Shown: positions 9,560 through 19,925, counted from the first letter of the stretch. The stretch is DNA of 64,000 nt from JAGXLC01 sp046545815 (GCA_046545815.1 JBKGZA010000001.1:3073-67072); one strand, 5' to 3'. Notes: generated from the letters alone by a model not told the origin. A program made the numbers and translations.

Positions 9560-10327
9560 TTATCCCTGTGACAATTTTCCGGTAATTTCAACGAAATCTT
9601 TAACCTCCAATTGTTCAGGCCGTTTCCTGAAACGTTCGTCCTTCACGTCCAAATTTAATAAAAAGCCTTTTAAAGAATTCCCTATGATCTTTCTTCTTTG
9701 ATTAAAACTCTCTTTTACCACCTGAAAAAACAGTTCTTCGTCACATTCAAGCCGGGTAGTCTGATTCCTTTTAAGACGGATCACAGATGATCTTACTTTG
9801 GGTGGAGGAGTAAAAGAATGCGGACCTACTGTAAAAAGAATCCTGATATCATAAAAGGCCTGCAGAAGCACACTCAATTTACCGTAATTTTTTGAACCTG
9901 CAGGAGAAGCGATACGATCGGCAACCTCTTTTTGCACCATGCCAACAAGAAATGGAACCTTCTGCCGGTTTTCCAGTACCTTAAAAAAAATCTGGCTGGA
10001 AATATTGTATGGAAAATTTCCGATGATGGAAACCGGTGGCTTGAAATAATCTTCTAATCTGATTTTCAAAAAATCTTGAAGAATAATACGAGCCTTCAAT
10101 TCAGGATAGGTGCTCATAAGATAATCCACTGACTCTCTATCTATCTCAACAGCATACAGGTGTTTTCCAAAATTTTCTTGTAAAAATCCCGTTAAAACTC
10201 CCCTCCCTGGTCCTACTTCAAGGACAGTAGAAGTGGGCGCTTCCTTAAAGGACTCTACGATTTTGCGGGCAATGTTCTTGTCCCACAGATAATGCTGCCC
10301 CAGCGCTTTTTTTGGTGGTACCATCAT
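9560..10327 (-). CDS. rsmA: 16S rRNA adenine(1518/1519)-N6 dimethyltransferase RsmA/KsgA
   Basis: The enzyme dimethylates two adenines in helix 45 of 16S rRNA using SAM. From the chosen start the protein has 255 residues. It begins VPPKKALGQHYLWD, the conserved N-terminus, followed by the SAM motif EVGPGRGVLTGFL and catalytic motif NFPYNIS. The open frame extends to 10426, but the extra 33 residues are Cys/Phe-rich and unlike the family. The ATG pair at 10327/10324 is therefore preferred. It precedes mgtE by 14 bp. Confidence 0.94.
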   Translation of the reverse strand: MMVPPKKALGQHYLWDKNIARKIVESFKEAPTSTVLEVGPGRGVLTGFLQENFGKHLYAVEIDRESVDYLMSTYPELKARIILQDFLKIRLEDYFKPPVSIIGNFPYNISSQIFFKVLENRQKVPFLVGMVQKEVADRIASPAGSKNYGKLSVLLQAFYDIRILFTVGPHSFTPPPKVRSSVIRLKRNQTTRLECDEELFFQVVKESFNQRRKIIGNSLKGFLLNLDVKDERFRKRPEQLEVKDFVEITGKLSQG

Positions 10328-10552
10328 GATAAATGAATTTGGTATGGTAAAGTTCGTAAAAAATATTGGACACTGCGGAAAACAGCAAGGAAAATGCTTA
10401 TCTCCGTTCAGACAGTGATTTACCAATCCGGCCCTAAAATTTTATAAATTCTTTTAGATCTTTTGAAAATCTTTTCCCACTTGATGATTGTTATTAAATC
10501 ATATAACAGGTAATTTATACACAGATTCAATGATCCATTTAAAATCAAAAGC

Positions 10553-13500
10553 ATGCTGAACAGAATTATCAAATATTTTCTTGAAAACCGTCTTATTACC
10601 ATAATTCTTTTGCTTCTGCTGGTAAGTTGGGGTGTCATAGTTTCTCCTTTTAACTGGAAAAGCAATGTTCTGCCCAATGATCCGGTGCCGGTGGACGCCA
10701 TTCCAAACCTAGGTGAAAATCAGCAAATTGTGTTTACCCGATGGATGGGCAGGTCACCTCAGGATATAGAGGATCAGATCACTTATCCTTTGACCACATC
10801 TCTGCTTGGTATTCCTGGCGTCAAAACGATCAGAAGTTCCTCGATGTTTGGATTCTCCAGCATCTATGTCATTTTTGAAGAGGATGTGGAATTTTATTGG
10901 AGTCGCTCGCGTATCCTGGAAAAGCTCAATTCATTACCCCAGGATTTATTACCCGGGGGGGTTCAACCATCTCTTGGCCCGGATGCAACGGCCCTGGGTC
11001 AAATTTTCTGGTACACCCTTGAAGGAAGAGACCAACAAGGAAATCCCACCGGTAAATGGGAACTGGATGAACTACGCTCCATTCAGGACTACTATGTTAA
11101 ATATGCCCTCTCTTCAGCGGACGGTGTTGCGGAAGTGGCATCCATCGGGGGATACATAAAAGAATATCAGATTGATGTGAAACCTGCAGCCATGAAGGCA
11201 TATGATATCAACCTGATGGATATCATGAAAAGCGTAAAAAATTCAAATCTGGATGTAGGTGCCCGCACTTTGGAAATCAATCGTGCTGAATACCTGGTGA
11301 GGGGTTTGGGTTATATAGAAAACCTGGAGGACCTGGAAAATACAGTCGTAAAATCCCATAATCATACCCCTTTACAGCTAAAGGAAGTGGCACAAATCAC
11401 CTATGGGCCGGCACCCAGAAGAGGAATCCTGGACAAAGGTGGTGCGGAGGTTGTGGGAGGTGTAGTGGTAGCTCGTGAGGGTGCCAACCCCAAACAAGTC
11501 ATAGATAATGTAAAAGCCAAAATCCAGGAAGTGGAAGAAGGGCTGCCTACCAAAGAGTTGGATGACGGTACGGTTTCCACGGTAAAGATTGTTCCGTTTT
11601 ATGACCGTACGGAACTCATTCAGGAAACCATTGGCACACTGGAGGAAGCTTTAAGCCATCAAATTCTGATCACCATCATCATTGTAATCCTCATGGTTAT
11701 GAATCTGAGGGCCTCGGTGCTTATTTCGGGAGTATTGCCTATAGCGGTGCTCATGTCGTTCATCGCCATGAAATATATGGATGTAACAGCCAATATTGTG
11801 GCCTTATCAGGTATCGCCATTGCTATTGGCACCATGGTAGATATGGCGATCGTGCTGGTCGAAAACATCATCAGGCATCTGGACAGGGCTGACCCGGGTG
11901 AGCCCAAACTGCAGGTAGTTTATAGGGGTACAACAGAGGTAGCTTCGGCTGTAGTGACGGCAGTCCTGACGACCATCATCAGCTTTATTCCGGTGTTCAC
12001 CATGGAAGGTGCAGAAGGTAAATTGTTCATTCCCCTCGCTTATACCAAAACATTCGCCCTGATAGCAGCCATCTTTGTTTCCATCATCATCATTCCAACG
12101 CTGGCTTATATATTCTTTTCAGTAAAAGTAAAAGCTGAAAATATCAAAAAAGCAATACATATTGTGGTGCTGTTTGGAGGTATATTTATTGCCACTCAAT
12201 ACAGTGTTTGGGGTGGTTTAGTAATAGCCTTCTTCGGAGCCATCAACCTGACAGCAACCTATCTGAAAGAAGAACACAAAAAATATACGTTCTGGGCAAA
12301 CAATGGACTGGCTATACTGACGGTAGCTTTTATCCTTACAAAGGAATGGCTACCCCTGAGTCCGGAAAAAACACTCTTTACAAACCTGTTCTTTGTTCTG
12401 CTTATCATTGGTATTTTATTTGGAATCTTTTCCCTGGTAATCAGGAATTATTCTGTCATATTAAACTGGAGCCTGAGAAATAAGGGAAAATTCCTGGCCG
12501 TTCCCGGTTTCATTTTTGTCCTTGGTATGATCATATGGCTGGGCTTCAACTCCTTGTTTGGGTTTATTGCGGAAGGATTTGATGCTGCAGGTGTAAATAT
12601 TAAAACATCCGGCGTATGGAATAGCCTCTCCCAGAAATTCCCGGGCATCGGGAAAGAATTTATGCCGGCACTCGACGAAGGCTCATTTCTTCTTATGCCA
12701 ACATCCATGCCCCATTCAGGTATTGAAGAAAACAAAAAAATTGTACAGCACCTGGATAAAGCGGTGGCATCCATACCAGAAGTAGAATTGGTAGTAGGAA
12801 AAGCCGGTCGTGTAGAATCAGCGCTCGACCCGGCACCTCTTTCCATGTTCGAAAACATCATCAATTATAAAAGCGAATACAAGACCAACGAGGACGGACA
12901 CCGCATCCGGTTCAAGGTGGATGAAAACGGTGATTTCGTAAGAGATTCAGCAGGAAATCTGATCCCTGACAGATACGGCAAGTATTACAGGCAATGGAGA
13001 GATCATATTGAATCACCCGATGATATTTGGGACGAAATTGTAAAAGTCAGTAATTATCCGGGTGTTACTTCTGCACCAAAGCTTCAGCCCATTGAAACAA
13101 GGCTGGTAATGTTGCAAAGCGGGATGAGGGCTCCAATGGGTGTCAAAGTTTCCGGACCCGACCTCGAAACCATTGAATCGTTTGGTATGAAACTGGAGAA
13201 TTACCTGAAGCAGGTGCCGTCCATTAAAGAACAATCTGTTTTTGCCGACAGGGTAGTGGGAAAACCATACATGGAAATTGATCTGGACAGGAATAAAATG
13301 GCCAGGTATGGCTTATCCGTCGAACAAGTGCAAAAATATATCGAAGTAGCTGTAGGTGGGATGAAACTGACTACTACCGTAGAGGGACGTGAAAGATATC
13401 CGGTACGGGTCAGATATCCCAGAGAGTTAAGGGAAAATGTAGAGGCAATGAAAGATATCCTGATCCCAACAGATCGAGGTGTTCAAATTCCCTTGAATGA

Positions 13501-14314
13501 AATTGTGAAAGTTGAATATAGAAAAGGACCTCAGGCAATCAAAAGTGAAGATACCTTCCTGGTAAGCTATGTGATCTTCGACAAAAAGGAAGGTTTTGCT
13601 GAGGTGGATGTGGTCGGGGACGCACAGCTACATCTGAATAATATGATTGATAGCGGCGAGCTGAAAGTACCGGAAGGAGTAAGCTATACCTTTACAGGAA
13701 ACTATGAAAATCAAGTTAGGGCCGAAGAAAGACTGTCCTTTGTTGTTCCACTGGTCATGGTCATTATTTTTCTGATCCTTTACCTGCAATTCCAGTCCGC
13801 ACCAACCACCATCATGGTCTTTTCAGGCATAGCCATTGCTTTTGCCGGAGGATTTATCATGATATGGCTTTACGGTGAAAATTGGTTCATGGATTTTAGC
13901 TTTTTGGGTACCCATATGCGGGACCTGTTCCAGATGAAAACGATAAATCTTAGCATCGCGGTCTGGGTTGGATTTATTGCCTTGTTTGGAATTGCCACAG
14001 ATAATGGTGTGGTGATGGCTGCGTATCTGAAACAGACCTTTGAAAAGCACAAACCTAAAAATATCGAGGAAGTACGTGAGTCAGTTACAGAAGCAGGGAA
14101 ACAAAGGATACGCCCCACATTGATGACAACAGCAACCACCTTGCTGGCATTATTGCCAATATTGACATCCACAGGGCGTGGTGCCGATGTGATGATTCCA
14201 ATGGCTATCCCGACTTTCGGAGGTATGGCCATTCAGGTCATTACCCTGTTTGTTGTACCCATTTTATATTCCCAGTGGAGAGAACGCAAATTTAAAAACA
14301 TAGCATCAAAATGA
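10553..14314 (+). CDS. cusA: CusA/CzcA-family heavy-metal RND efflux pump
   Basis: A 1253-residue inner-membrane RND pump that exports metal ions by proton antiport through a tripartite complex. The family N-terminus (MLNRIIKYFLENRLIT...) is present, as are VDAIPNLGENQQIV, TRWMGRSPQDIEDQITYPL, the GTMVDMAIVLVENI helix, and a Met-rich stretch EFMPALDEGSFLLMPTSM resembling the CusA metal site. It is about 200 residues longer than E. coli CusA. Extra sequence lies at about residues 525-690, with additional hydrophobic segments, and at about 770-815 and 1100-1125. It overlaps the next gene by ATGA. Cu/Ag is suggested by Met content and the adaptor, but Zn/Co/Cd cannot be excluded. Confidence 0.93.
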   Translation: MLNRIIKYFLENRLITIILLLLLVSWGVIVSPFNWKSNVLPNDPVPVDAIPNLGENQQIVFTRWMGRSPQDIEDQITYPLTTSLLGIPGVKTIRSSSMFGFSSIYVIFEEDVEFYWSRSRILEKLNSLPQDLLPGGVQPSLGPDATALGQIFWYTLEGRDQQGNPTGKWELDELRSIQDYYVKYALSSADGVAEVASIGGYIKEYQIDVKPAAMKAYDINLMDIMKSVKNSNLDVGARTLEINRAEYLVRGLGYIENLEDLENTVVKSHNHTPLQLKEVAQITYGPAPRRGILDKGGAEVVGGVVVAREGANPKQVIDNVKAKIQEVEEGLPTKELDDGTVSTVKIVPFYDRTELIQETIGTLEEALSHQILITIIIVILMVMNLRASVLISGVLPIAVLMSFIAMKYMDVTANIVALSGIAIAIGTMVDMAIVLVENIIRHLDRADPGEPKLQVVYRGTTEVASAVVTAVLTTIISFIPVFTMEGAEGKLFIPLAYTKTFALIAAIFVSIIIIPTLAYIFFSVKVKAENIKKAIHIVVLFGGIFIATQYSVWGGLVIAFFGAINLTATYLKEEHKKYTFWANNGLAILTVAFILTKEWLPLSPEKTLFTNLFFVLLIIGILFGIFSLVIRNYSVILNWSLRNKGKFLAVPGFIFVLGMIIWLGFNSLFGFIAEGFDAAGVNIKTSGVWNSLSQKFPGIGKEFMPALDEGSFLLMPTSMPHSGIEENKKIVQHLDKAVASIPEVELVVGKAGRVESALDPAPLSMFENIINYKSEYKTNEDGHRIRFKVDENGDFVRDSAGNLIPDRYGKYYRQWRDHIESPDDIWDEIVKVSNYPGVTSAPKLQPIETRLVMLQSGMRAPMGVKVSGPDLETIESFGMKLENYLKQVPSIKEQSVFADRVVGKPYMEIDLDRNKMARYGLSVEQVQKYIEVAVGGMKLTTTVEGRERYPVRVRYPRELRENVEAMKDILIPTDRGVQIPLNEIVKVEYRKGPQAIKSEDTFLVSYVIFDKKEGFAEVDVVGDAQLHLNNMIDSGELKVPEGVSYTFTGNYENQVRAEERLSFVVPLVMVIIFLILYLQFQSAPTTIMVFSGIAIAFAGGFIMIWLYGENWFMDFSFLGTHMRDLFQMKTINLSIAVWVGFIALFGIATDNGVVMAAYLKQTFEKHKPKNIEEVRESVTEAGKQRIRPTLMTTATTLLALLPILTSTGRGADVMIPMAIPTFGGMAIQVITLFVVPILYSQWRERKFKNIASK

Positions 14315-15552
14315 ATACGATAAATAAATTGATACTGATGATTCTGTTTGGAGCCTTAACCTGGAATTTATCGGCTCAGGAGAATACCCTCAATGAATAC
14401 CTGGTAGAAGCAGGGGAAAACAATCCCGGCCTTAAGGCAGCTTATCAGGAATATTACGCTGCACTGGAAAAAATACCCCAGGTAGGTGCTCTGCCGGATC
14501 CCAAATTAAGCTTTGGTTATTTTATAAGTCCGGTGGAAACACGCCTGGGACCTCAACAATTTAAAGTTTCAATTTCACAGATGTTTCCGTGGTTCGGAAC
14601 CTTGAAGGGAAAGGAAAAAGTCTCGGCGGAAAAGGCCAAAGTAAAATACCAGAAATTCAACAGTCTGAAAAATGAAATATACAAAGATGTTAAAAAGAAA
14701 TGGTATGAACTTTACAAGGTACAGGAAGCCATCCGAATTACAAGGAAAAACCTGGAGGTGCTGAATTCCCTGAAACAGATCACAGATCGTAACTATGAAA
14801 CAGGGGAAACACAAATGACTGACATCTTGAGGCTTAAGGTCAATATCAGGGAACAGGAAAATGAACTGGAAGATCGGCAGGAAAAGCTTGCGACATTGAA
14901 AACAGAATTCAATCTGTTATTGAATAAAGATGAAACTGCATCCATAGATCCGCCGGAAGAAATTGTTCAGGACAGCTTTGATCTGGTTGCATACAGAGAT
15001 TCAATAAGAAACAACCCTGACCTTACTGCCTTGAAGCATAAAGAAAATTCGCTTGAACACGAATATGAAGTAGCAAAGAAACAAGGATATCCGAATATTT
15101 CACTGGCTTTGGAATATGCAGTGATCGGAGAAAGAACAGATATGCAGGCAAATAACAGCGGGCGGGACATATTCATGCCGATGATTGGCATTAGTATACC
15201 GATTTACAGGAAAAAGTATGATGCCATGCAGAAGGAAAAGCAATTGGAGCTTGAGGCAGTACAATCCCTTCAGCAAGAACAGGTTAACAGTCTGTCATCT
15301 CAATATAAAAATGCAGAAGAGCAATATGTGGATGCCCTTCGAAAGGTGAACCTGTACAAAGAGCAAACCGAGGAGACAGAACGGATTTATAACTTGCTAA
15401 AAACCAGCTATTCGGCTGACGGCCAAGACTTTTATGAACTGCTGAGAACACGTTTGATGGCACTTAAATTTGAGCTTAAATACGAAAAAGCAAAGGCCAA
15501 TCAAAATATAGCAGTAGTTAAAATGAAATATTTAACCAATCAAAACCAATAA
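14311..15552 (+). CDS. TolC-family outer membrane efflux protein (CusC/CzcC-like)
   Basis: A 413-residue protein with a signal peptide ending near WNLSAQ and the duplicated outer-membrane-efflux pattern of long helices (NPGLKAAYQEY and ALPDPKLSFGYF in the first half, NPDLTALKHKEN in the second). It should form the trimeric outer-membrane channel for the RND pump encoded immediately upstream (ATGA overlap). The adaptor gene follows 3 bp later. Length and pattern fit heavy-metal OMFs of Bacteroidota. Confidence 0.88.
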   Translation: MNTINKLILMILFGALTWNLSAQENTLNEYLVEAGENNPGLKAAYQEYYAALEKIPQVGALPDPKLSFGYFISPVETRLGPQQFKVSISQMFPWFGTLKGKEKVSAEKAKVKYQKFNSLKNEIYKDVKKKWYELYKVQEAIRITRKNLEVLNSLKQITDRNYETGETQMTDILRLKVNIREQENELEDRQEKLATLKTEFNLLLNKDETASIDPPEEIVQDSFDLVAYRDSIRNNPDLTALKHKENSLEHEYEVAKKQGYPNISLALEYAVIGERTDMQANNSGRDIFMPMIGISIPIYRKKYDAMQKEKQLELEAVQSLQQEQVNSLSSQYKNAEEQYVDALRKVNLYKEQTEETERIYNLLKTSYSADGQDFYELLRTRLMALKFELKYEKAKANQNIAVVKMKYLTNQNQ

Positions 15553-15555
15553 GTC

Positions 15556-17373
15556 ATGAAATTCAATATAAAACGAAAGAACATTATTCAGGGAGCCGCT
15601 CTGGTAGTTGGTGGTATTATACTGGGAGCGCTTCTGTTCAGCTCTTCAGGTAAAGATGCATCAGGTACTCAGGGTTCGGATGCCGAAGCACACAGCCATG
15701 AAGAAAATGCAGAGGAAGAAACCGTATGGACCTGCTCCATGCACCCACAGATTAGGCAGGATGAACCTGGTGACTGCCCGATATGCGGGATGGAACTGAT
15801 ACCGGCCGATGAAGTCGAGGCGGATGAGGAGCCCGGAGAATTCAACATGACTAAAACGGCGATGAAACTGGCTGATGTCAACACCTCAGAAGTAGAAAAA
15901 GGAAAGCCTGTGAAGGACATCCAACTGACAGGAAAAATTATGATAGACGAGCGACTTGTTACTACACAAGCCGTCCACTTTCCCGGAAGGATCGAACAGT
16001 TGTTTCTGAACTTCAAGGGAGAATATGTGCAAAAGGGGCAGACCATAGCAAAGGTATATTCACCCGAGCTTATATCGGCCCAGGAAGAGCTCTTTGAAGC
16101 ACAAAAATCCAGCGAATCCAGTCCGGAATTGGTAGAAGCTGCCAAAGAAAAACTGCGTCAATGGAAGCTTACTGATGATCAAATCGATGCGATCATTGAA
16201 AATGGTGAAGTCAAAGAAGAATTGAATATCAAAGCCAACACAAATGGAATAGTCCATAAAAAAATGGTGAACGAAGGCGATTATGTCAAAAAGGGTGCCA
16301 TGTTATATCACATCGCCCGCATTGATAAGGTTTGGCTGATGTTTGACGCTTATCAGGAAGATCTGCCTTTTATAGAAAATGGAGATAAAATCAACTTTAC
16401 AGTTTCATCAATGCCCGGGAAAAAATTTGAATCAAATGTAACCTTCATTGATCCAACCATGAACAACACAACCAGGGTAGCCCAGATAAGAACGGAAGCT
16501 AAAAATAAAAATGGCAGGTTAAAACCAGGCATGTTTGCAGAGGGTACGTTGATATCAGATAATCCAGATTCAAGTGAAGAACTTATGGTTCCAAAAAGTG
16601 CGGTCATGTGGACAGGGAAACGATCCGTGGTATATGTGAAGCAGCCCAACAGAGATCAGCCGAGCTTCAAATTGCGGGAAGTTGTTTTGGGTTCATCGCT
16701 TGGCGACCGATATATCATTGAGAAGGGTTTAGAGACCGGAGAAGAGATTGCCACAAAGGGCACCTTTTCTGTTGATGCCGCTGCCCAGCTTGCAGGCAAA
16801 CCCAGCATGATGAACCAGGATGGTGCTGCAGGCTCGTCAGGGCACAACCATGGAAATATGAGCGAATCAGATGATATGGAGCAAGCTTCAGGGTCTATGG
16901 AGAAAGACCAGGAAAATATAACATGGCCTGACTCACAGTCTGATCAATACAAAGCATTGATCAACGATTACATGGCTCTGAAGAATGCCCTGGTTAATGA
17001 TCAGACGGCAAACAAACAAGCCGAAGAGTTTTTAACCTCCATCTCAAAAGTAGATATGGACGCATTCTCCCAGCAAGGACACGTGAAATGGATGGAGCAT
17101 CAAAAAGTGTTTAAGGGAAAGGCACAGGCCATTAGCAAGGCTGAAAAACTTAAGGAGCAGAGAAACCAATTCATTATACTTGCTGATCATATGATTAAAC
17201 TTGTTAAAACCTTCAAAGCTCCGGATAATAAATTATATGTTCTGTTTTGCCCTATGGCAAACGATAACAAAGGAGCTTACTGGTTAAGTGAGGAGAATCA
17301 GGTGAAAAATCCGTTTTATGGGGAAAGTATGCTGACTTGCGGGGAAGTCCGGGAAGAAGTAAGTAATGAGTAA
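15556..17373 (+). CDS. cusB: CusB-type periplasmic adaptor with heavy-metal-binding and DUF3347-like domains
   Basis: A 605-residue membrane fusion protein with a membrane anchor at about residues 12-30. A His/Glu-rich linker precedes a heavy-metal-binding domain with Cys60, His63, Cys74 and Cys77 (TCSMHP ... CPICGME). The lipoyl/barrel adaptor core spans about 115-415 (VHFPGRIEQLFLNFKGEYV, KPGMFAEGTLI). A His/Met/Asp-rich linker HNHGNMSESDDME leads to a C-terminal domain at about 455-600. That domain, with VLFCPMAND, GAYWL and NPFYG, matches DUF3347-type copper-associated domains. It links the RND pump to the OMF and probably hands over metal. It is third in a tight operon. Extra metal-binding domains favour Cu/Ag. 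Confidence 0.92.
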   Translation: MKFNIKRKNIIQGAALVVGGIILGALLFSSSGKDASGTQGSDAEAHSHEENAEEETVWTCSMHPQIRQDEPGDCPICGMELIPADEVEADEEPGEFNMTKTAMKLADVNTSEVEKGKPVKDIQLTGKIMIDERLVTTQAVHFPGRIEQLFLNFKGEYVQKGQTIAKVYSPELISAQEELFEAQKSSESSPELVEAAKEKLRQWKLTDDQIDAIIENGEVKEELNIKANTNGIVHKKMVNEGDYVKKGAMLYHIARIDKVWLMFDAYQEDLPFIENGDKINFTVSSMPGKKFESNVTFIDPTMNNTTRVAQIRTEAKNKNGRLKPGMFAEGTLISDNPDSSEELMVPKSAVMWTGKRSVVYVKQPNRDQPSFKLREVVLGSSLGDRYIIEKGLETGEEIATKGTFSVDAAAQLAGKPSMMNQDGAAGSSGHNHGNMSESDDMEQASGSMEKDQENITWPDSQSDQYKALINDYMALKNALVNDQTANKQAEEFLTSISKVDMDAFSQQGHVKWMEHQKVFKGKAQAISKAEKLKEQRNQFIILADHMIKLVKTFKAPDNKLYVLFCPMANDNKGAYWLSEENQVKNPFYGESMLTCGEVREEVSNE

Positions 17374-17544
17374 CTCGACGGATTTTTAAGGAACACAAAG
17401 GTCTTTTTTGACAACCTTCCGTCTTCTCATTCTTCCATTTTTCTTATCGCATCATATTCTCATTCAGGCACTCAGGCCTTGCATCAAAATTACAAATTCA
17501 CAATTGAATGATTAAGATGTTAATAGAAATAAACCAAAATAAAG

Positions 17545-18198
17545 ATGAATATTGAAAAAGCACTCAACATAGCATTTGCACTCAGTATAATAACCATTAC
17601 CTACAACATTATCGAAGGACTTTTTGCTGTGGCATTTGGAATGGAAGACGAAACACTGGCCCTGTTGGGATTTGGGGTAGATAGTTTTGTGGAAGTGATA
17701 TCCGGATTGGGCATTGCCCATATGATCTGGAGGATGAAAAGCGGAGGTGGAGAGCATACCGACAGGTTCGAAAAACAGGCTTTGCGAATAACCGGTATAA
17801 GCTTTTATCTGCTGACAGCAGGATTAGTTGCCGGCGCCGCTCTTAACTTTATACGCAACAATCAGCCTGAAACCACGGTAGTTGGGATCATCATTTCAGC
17901 GATTTCTATTCTTACCATGTTTTTCCTGATGAAGTACAAATTGAAAATAGGGAGGTTTCTTAATTCCGATGCCATCATAGCAGATGCAAACTGTACAAGA
18001 TCATGCTTCTATCTTTCAATCATTTTATTGACTTCCAGCGGACTTTATGAAATCTTTCATATAGGATATATTGACACAATTGGGTCGCTTGGAATTGCCT
18101 GGTTTGCTTTCAGTGAAGGGAAGGAGGCCTTTGAAAAGGCCAGCAGCGAAAGCCTCAACTGTTGCGGATCTTCTTGTCAATATACCCCCGATGATTGA
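17545..18198 (+). CDS. Small cation-transporter (CDF-like membrane domain) with Cys-rich tail
   Basis: The 217-residue protein has about six membrane helices and no cytoplasmic CDF C-terminal domain. Sequence features resembling CDF helices include EDETLALLGFGVDSFVEVISG and NSDAIIADANCTRSCFY. The canonical HxxxD/DxxxD zinc sites are not clean; a DxxxE stands in the second helix. The C-terminus NCCGSSC could bind a thiophilic metal. It lies 171 bp after the adaptor gene, in the same metal-resistance block. Transport itself is unproven, and a metal-sensing or chaperone-like role is also possible. Confidence 0.7.
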   Translation: MNIEKALNIAFALSIITITYNIIEGLFAVAFGMEDETLALLGFGVDSFVEVISGLGIAHMIWRMKSGGGEHTDRFEKQALRITGISFYLLTAGLVAGAALNFIRNNQPETTVVGIIISAISILTMFFLMKYKLKIGRFLNSDAIIADANCTRSCFYLSIILLTSSGLYEIFHIGYIDTIGSLGIAWFAFSEGKEAFEKASSESLNCCGSSCQYTPDD

Positions 18199-18306
18199 TC
18201 AAGGCTGATATAATTTCCCTGCTGTAAAACATTAAACAAAGGAATAACTCACTATCTGTCATTTAAAAACTTTAAGTGTGAAAAAAATAACAAAATGAGC
18301 AAAAAT

Positions 18307-18338
18307 TTTGGTTATGAACATAGAATGCATTTATTTTG
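18307..18338 (+). promoter_or_regulatory. Candidate promoter for the porin-like gene
   Basis: TTTG at 18307-18310 and TATTTTG at 18332-18338 are spaced by about 21 bp, resembling the Bacteroidota -33/-7 pair, with one base missing from the -7 TAnnTTTG. It lies about 60 bp before the start at 18398. Confidence 0.4.
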
Positions 18339-18397
18339 TACTATTAAAACGATAGGATTGATAAGGTAAATAAATTATAATTATAAAAACAAAGACT

Positions 18398-19777
18398 ATG
18401 AAAAGATTAAGTATTGTATTAAGCTTTATAATGATTGTTTCAACTGCATTTGGGCAGCAAATCGGAAACAAAGCAGAAAAGGAGGATAATAGCCGGGAAC
18501 TTCAATATTTCAGACAGCCCGGATATGATGGGCTAAATGTTTTTGAAACATCAAAAGAAACAGGGGTGGAATATGAAGGTATTGAGGTGCGCGTAGGCGG
18601 CGATTTTGCTTTACAGTACCAGGGCCTTGGCCACTCCAATGCCGAGGGTTCACCTCAATTGGTTGAGCTGGGAAGCAATGTCAACCTGCCAACAGCAAAT
18701 TTAAACCTGGATGTTCAGATACAAAGAGGAATGCGCTTGCACTTGAGAACCTATTTAAGTTCCCGGCACCATAACGACACGTGGGTGAAAGGTGGCTACG
18801 TGCAAGTAGACAGGCTGGATTTCATTAAAGAAGGATTTGGTTCAGGTATCATGGATCTCGCAACATTCCGTGCCGGAGTGGATGAACTTAACTATGGCGA
18901 TGCCCATTTTAGAAGGAGTGACAATGCCAGGGCTCTATATAATCCATTCGTAGGCAACTATATCATGGATGCATTTACCACCGAACCATTCCTGGAAGTC
19001 AACCTTCAGCCTGCGGATCTGATTGTCGTTGGAGGTATTTCCAATGGTCTGTTAAATCCTACTGTAAACAAAGCAATCACCCAGTGGGGTACTGGCGCTT
19101 ATCTCGGCACAGCAGAATGGAAGCCTACACTGTATGGCAAACTCGGGTTTGACAAGCAGGTGAACAACAATCTGAGGGTGCGTTTAACCGGCTCCCTCTA
19201 CAATGCACCAGGAGCAGATAACGGCAATCACCTTTATGGAGGTGACAGAGCAGGAGCACGTTATTACGATGTATTCAGCTCCATAGCTGAAGACTCATCC
19301 TCTGTAAGTTCTGATTTTACAAGCGGTAGATTTGATCCGGGTTTTAATGAAGAAACAGCTTTCCAGATCAACCCTTTTATAAAATATGGCGGACTGGAAT
19401 TCTTCGGCGTATTTGAACGAACCATGGGCAATAACGGAGCAGAAAATCAAGAAGATGGTAAATATACCCAGATTGGCGCAGAACTACTATACAGATTCGG
19501 CTCGTGGGAACAGTTCTATTTGGGAGGCCGTTACAATTCTGTTTCAGGTCACGGCGATTATGCTGAAGGGGAAAGCAAACCAGATACCAAAACCGTCGAT
19601 CGCATCAACATAGGCGGTGGCTGGTTCATGACCAAAAATGTTTTGGTAAAACTGGAATATGTCAGCCAGCAATATGGAGAAAACTTCAGAGGGACAGGAG
19701 GTAACCCAAACGCTCCCATTGCTATTACAGACGGCGAATTCAGCGGTGCTGTGCTTGAAGCTGTCATCACATTCTGA
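18398..19777 (+). CDS. Outer-membrane beta-barrel, porin-like
   Basis: This 459-residue protein has a clear signal peptide (cleavage near AFGQ, residue 19). The rest is a regular alternation of short amphipathic strands rich in Tyr, Phe and Gly, ending in the aromatic-terminated strand LEAVITF typical of outer-membrane barrels. It resembles phosphate-selective/OprO-P-like porins of Bacteroidota metal loci, but no specific family motif is certain. Its place between a CDF-like protein and an Rrf2 regulator suggests a role in the metal block. Confidence 0.7.
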   Translation: MKRLSIVLSFIMIVSTAFGQQIGNKAEKEDNSRELQYFRQPGYDGLNVFETSKETGVEYEGIEVRVGGDFALQYQGLGHSNAEGSPQLVELGSNVNLPTANLNLDVQIQRGMRLHLRTYLSSRHHNDTWVKGGYVQVDRLDFIKEGFGSGIMDLATFRAGVDELNYGDAHFRRSDNARALYNPFVGNYIMDAFTTEPFLEVNLQPADLIVVGGISNGLLNPTVNKAITQWGTGAYLGTAEWKPTLYGKLGFDKQVNNNLRVRLTGSLYNAPGADNGNHLYGGDRAGARYYDVFSSIAEDSSSVSSDFTSGRFDPGFNEETAFQINPFIKYGGLEFFGVFERTMGNNGAENQEDGKYTQIGAELLYRFGSWEQFYLGGRYNSVSGHGDYAEGESKPDTKTVDRINIGGGWFMTKNVLVKLEYVSQQYGENFRGTGGNPNAPIAITDGEFSGAVLEAVITF

Positions 19778-19807
19778 CAGGCTCCAGGATACCTCTTCCC
19801 CCTTCAC

Positions 19808-19864
19808 AGTACCTTACCGGGCAAGTTTTGCCAGAAAAAACAAGAATTTAACCGGTAAGGCACT
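19808..19864 (+). repeat. 57-bp hairpin element, copy A
   Basis: An intergenic element with inverted termini AGTACCTTACCGG / CCGGTAAGGCACT. It contains an inner dyad GGCAA-gtt-TTGCC. A second copy at 21268-21325 differs at only about six positions. It directly follows the porin-like gene and may also act as a transcript end structure. Confidence 0.75.
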
Positions 19865-19925
19865 AAAATGGGTAAAGAGGTTATATTTAAGAAGAGAAGG
19901 TTAAATACTTAATAAATTTTTAAAA

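Noticed and set aside
10328..10426. N-terminal extension of rsmA
   Set aside because: The extra 33 residues are Cys/Phe-rich and lack family similarity; the conserved N-terminus begins at the internal Met.
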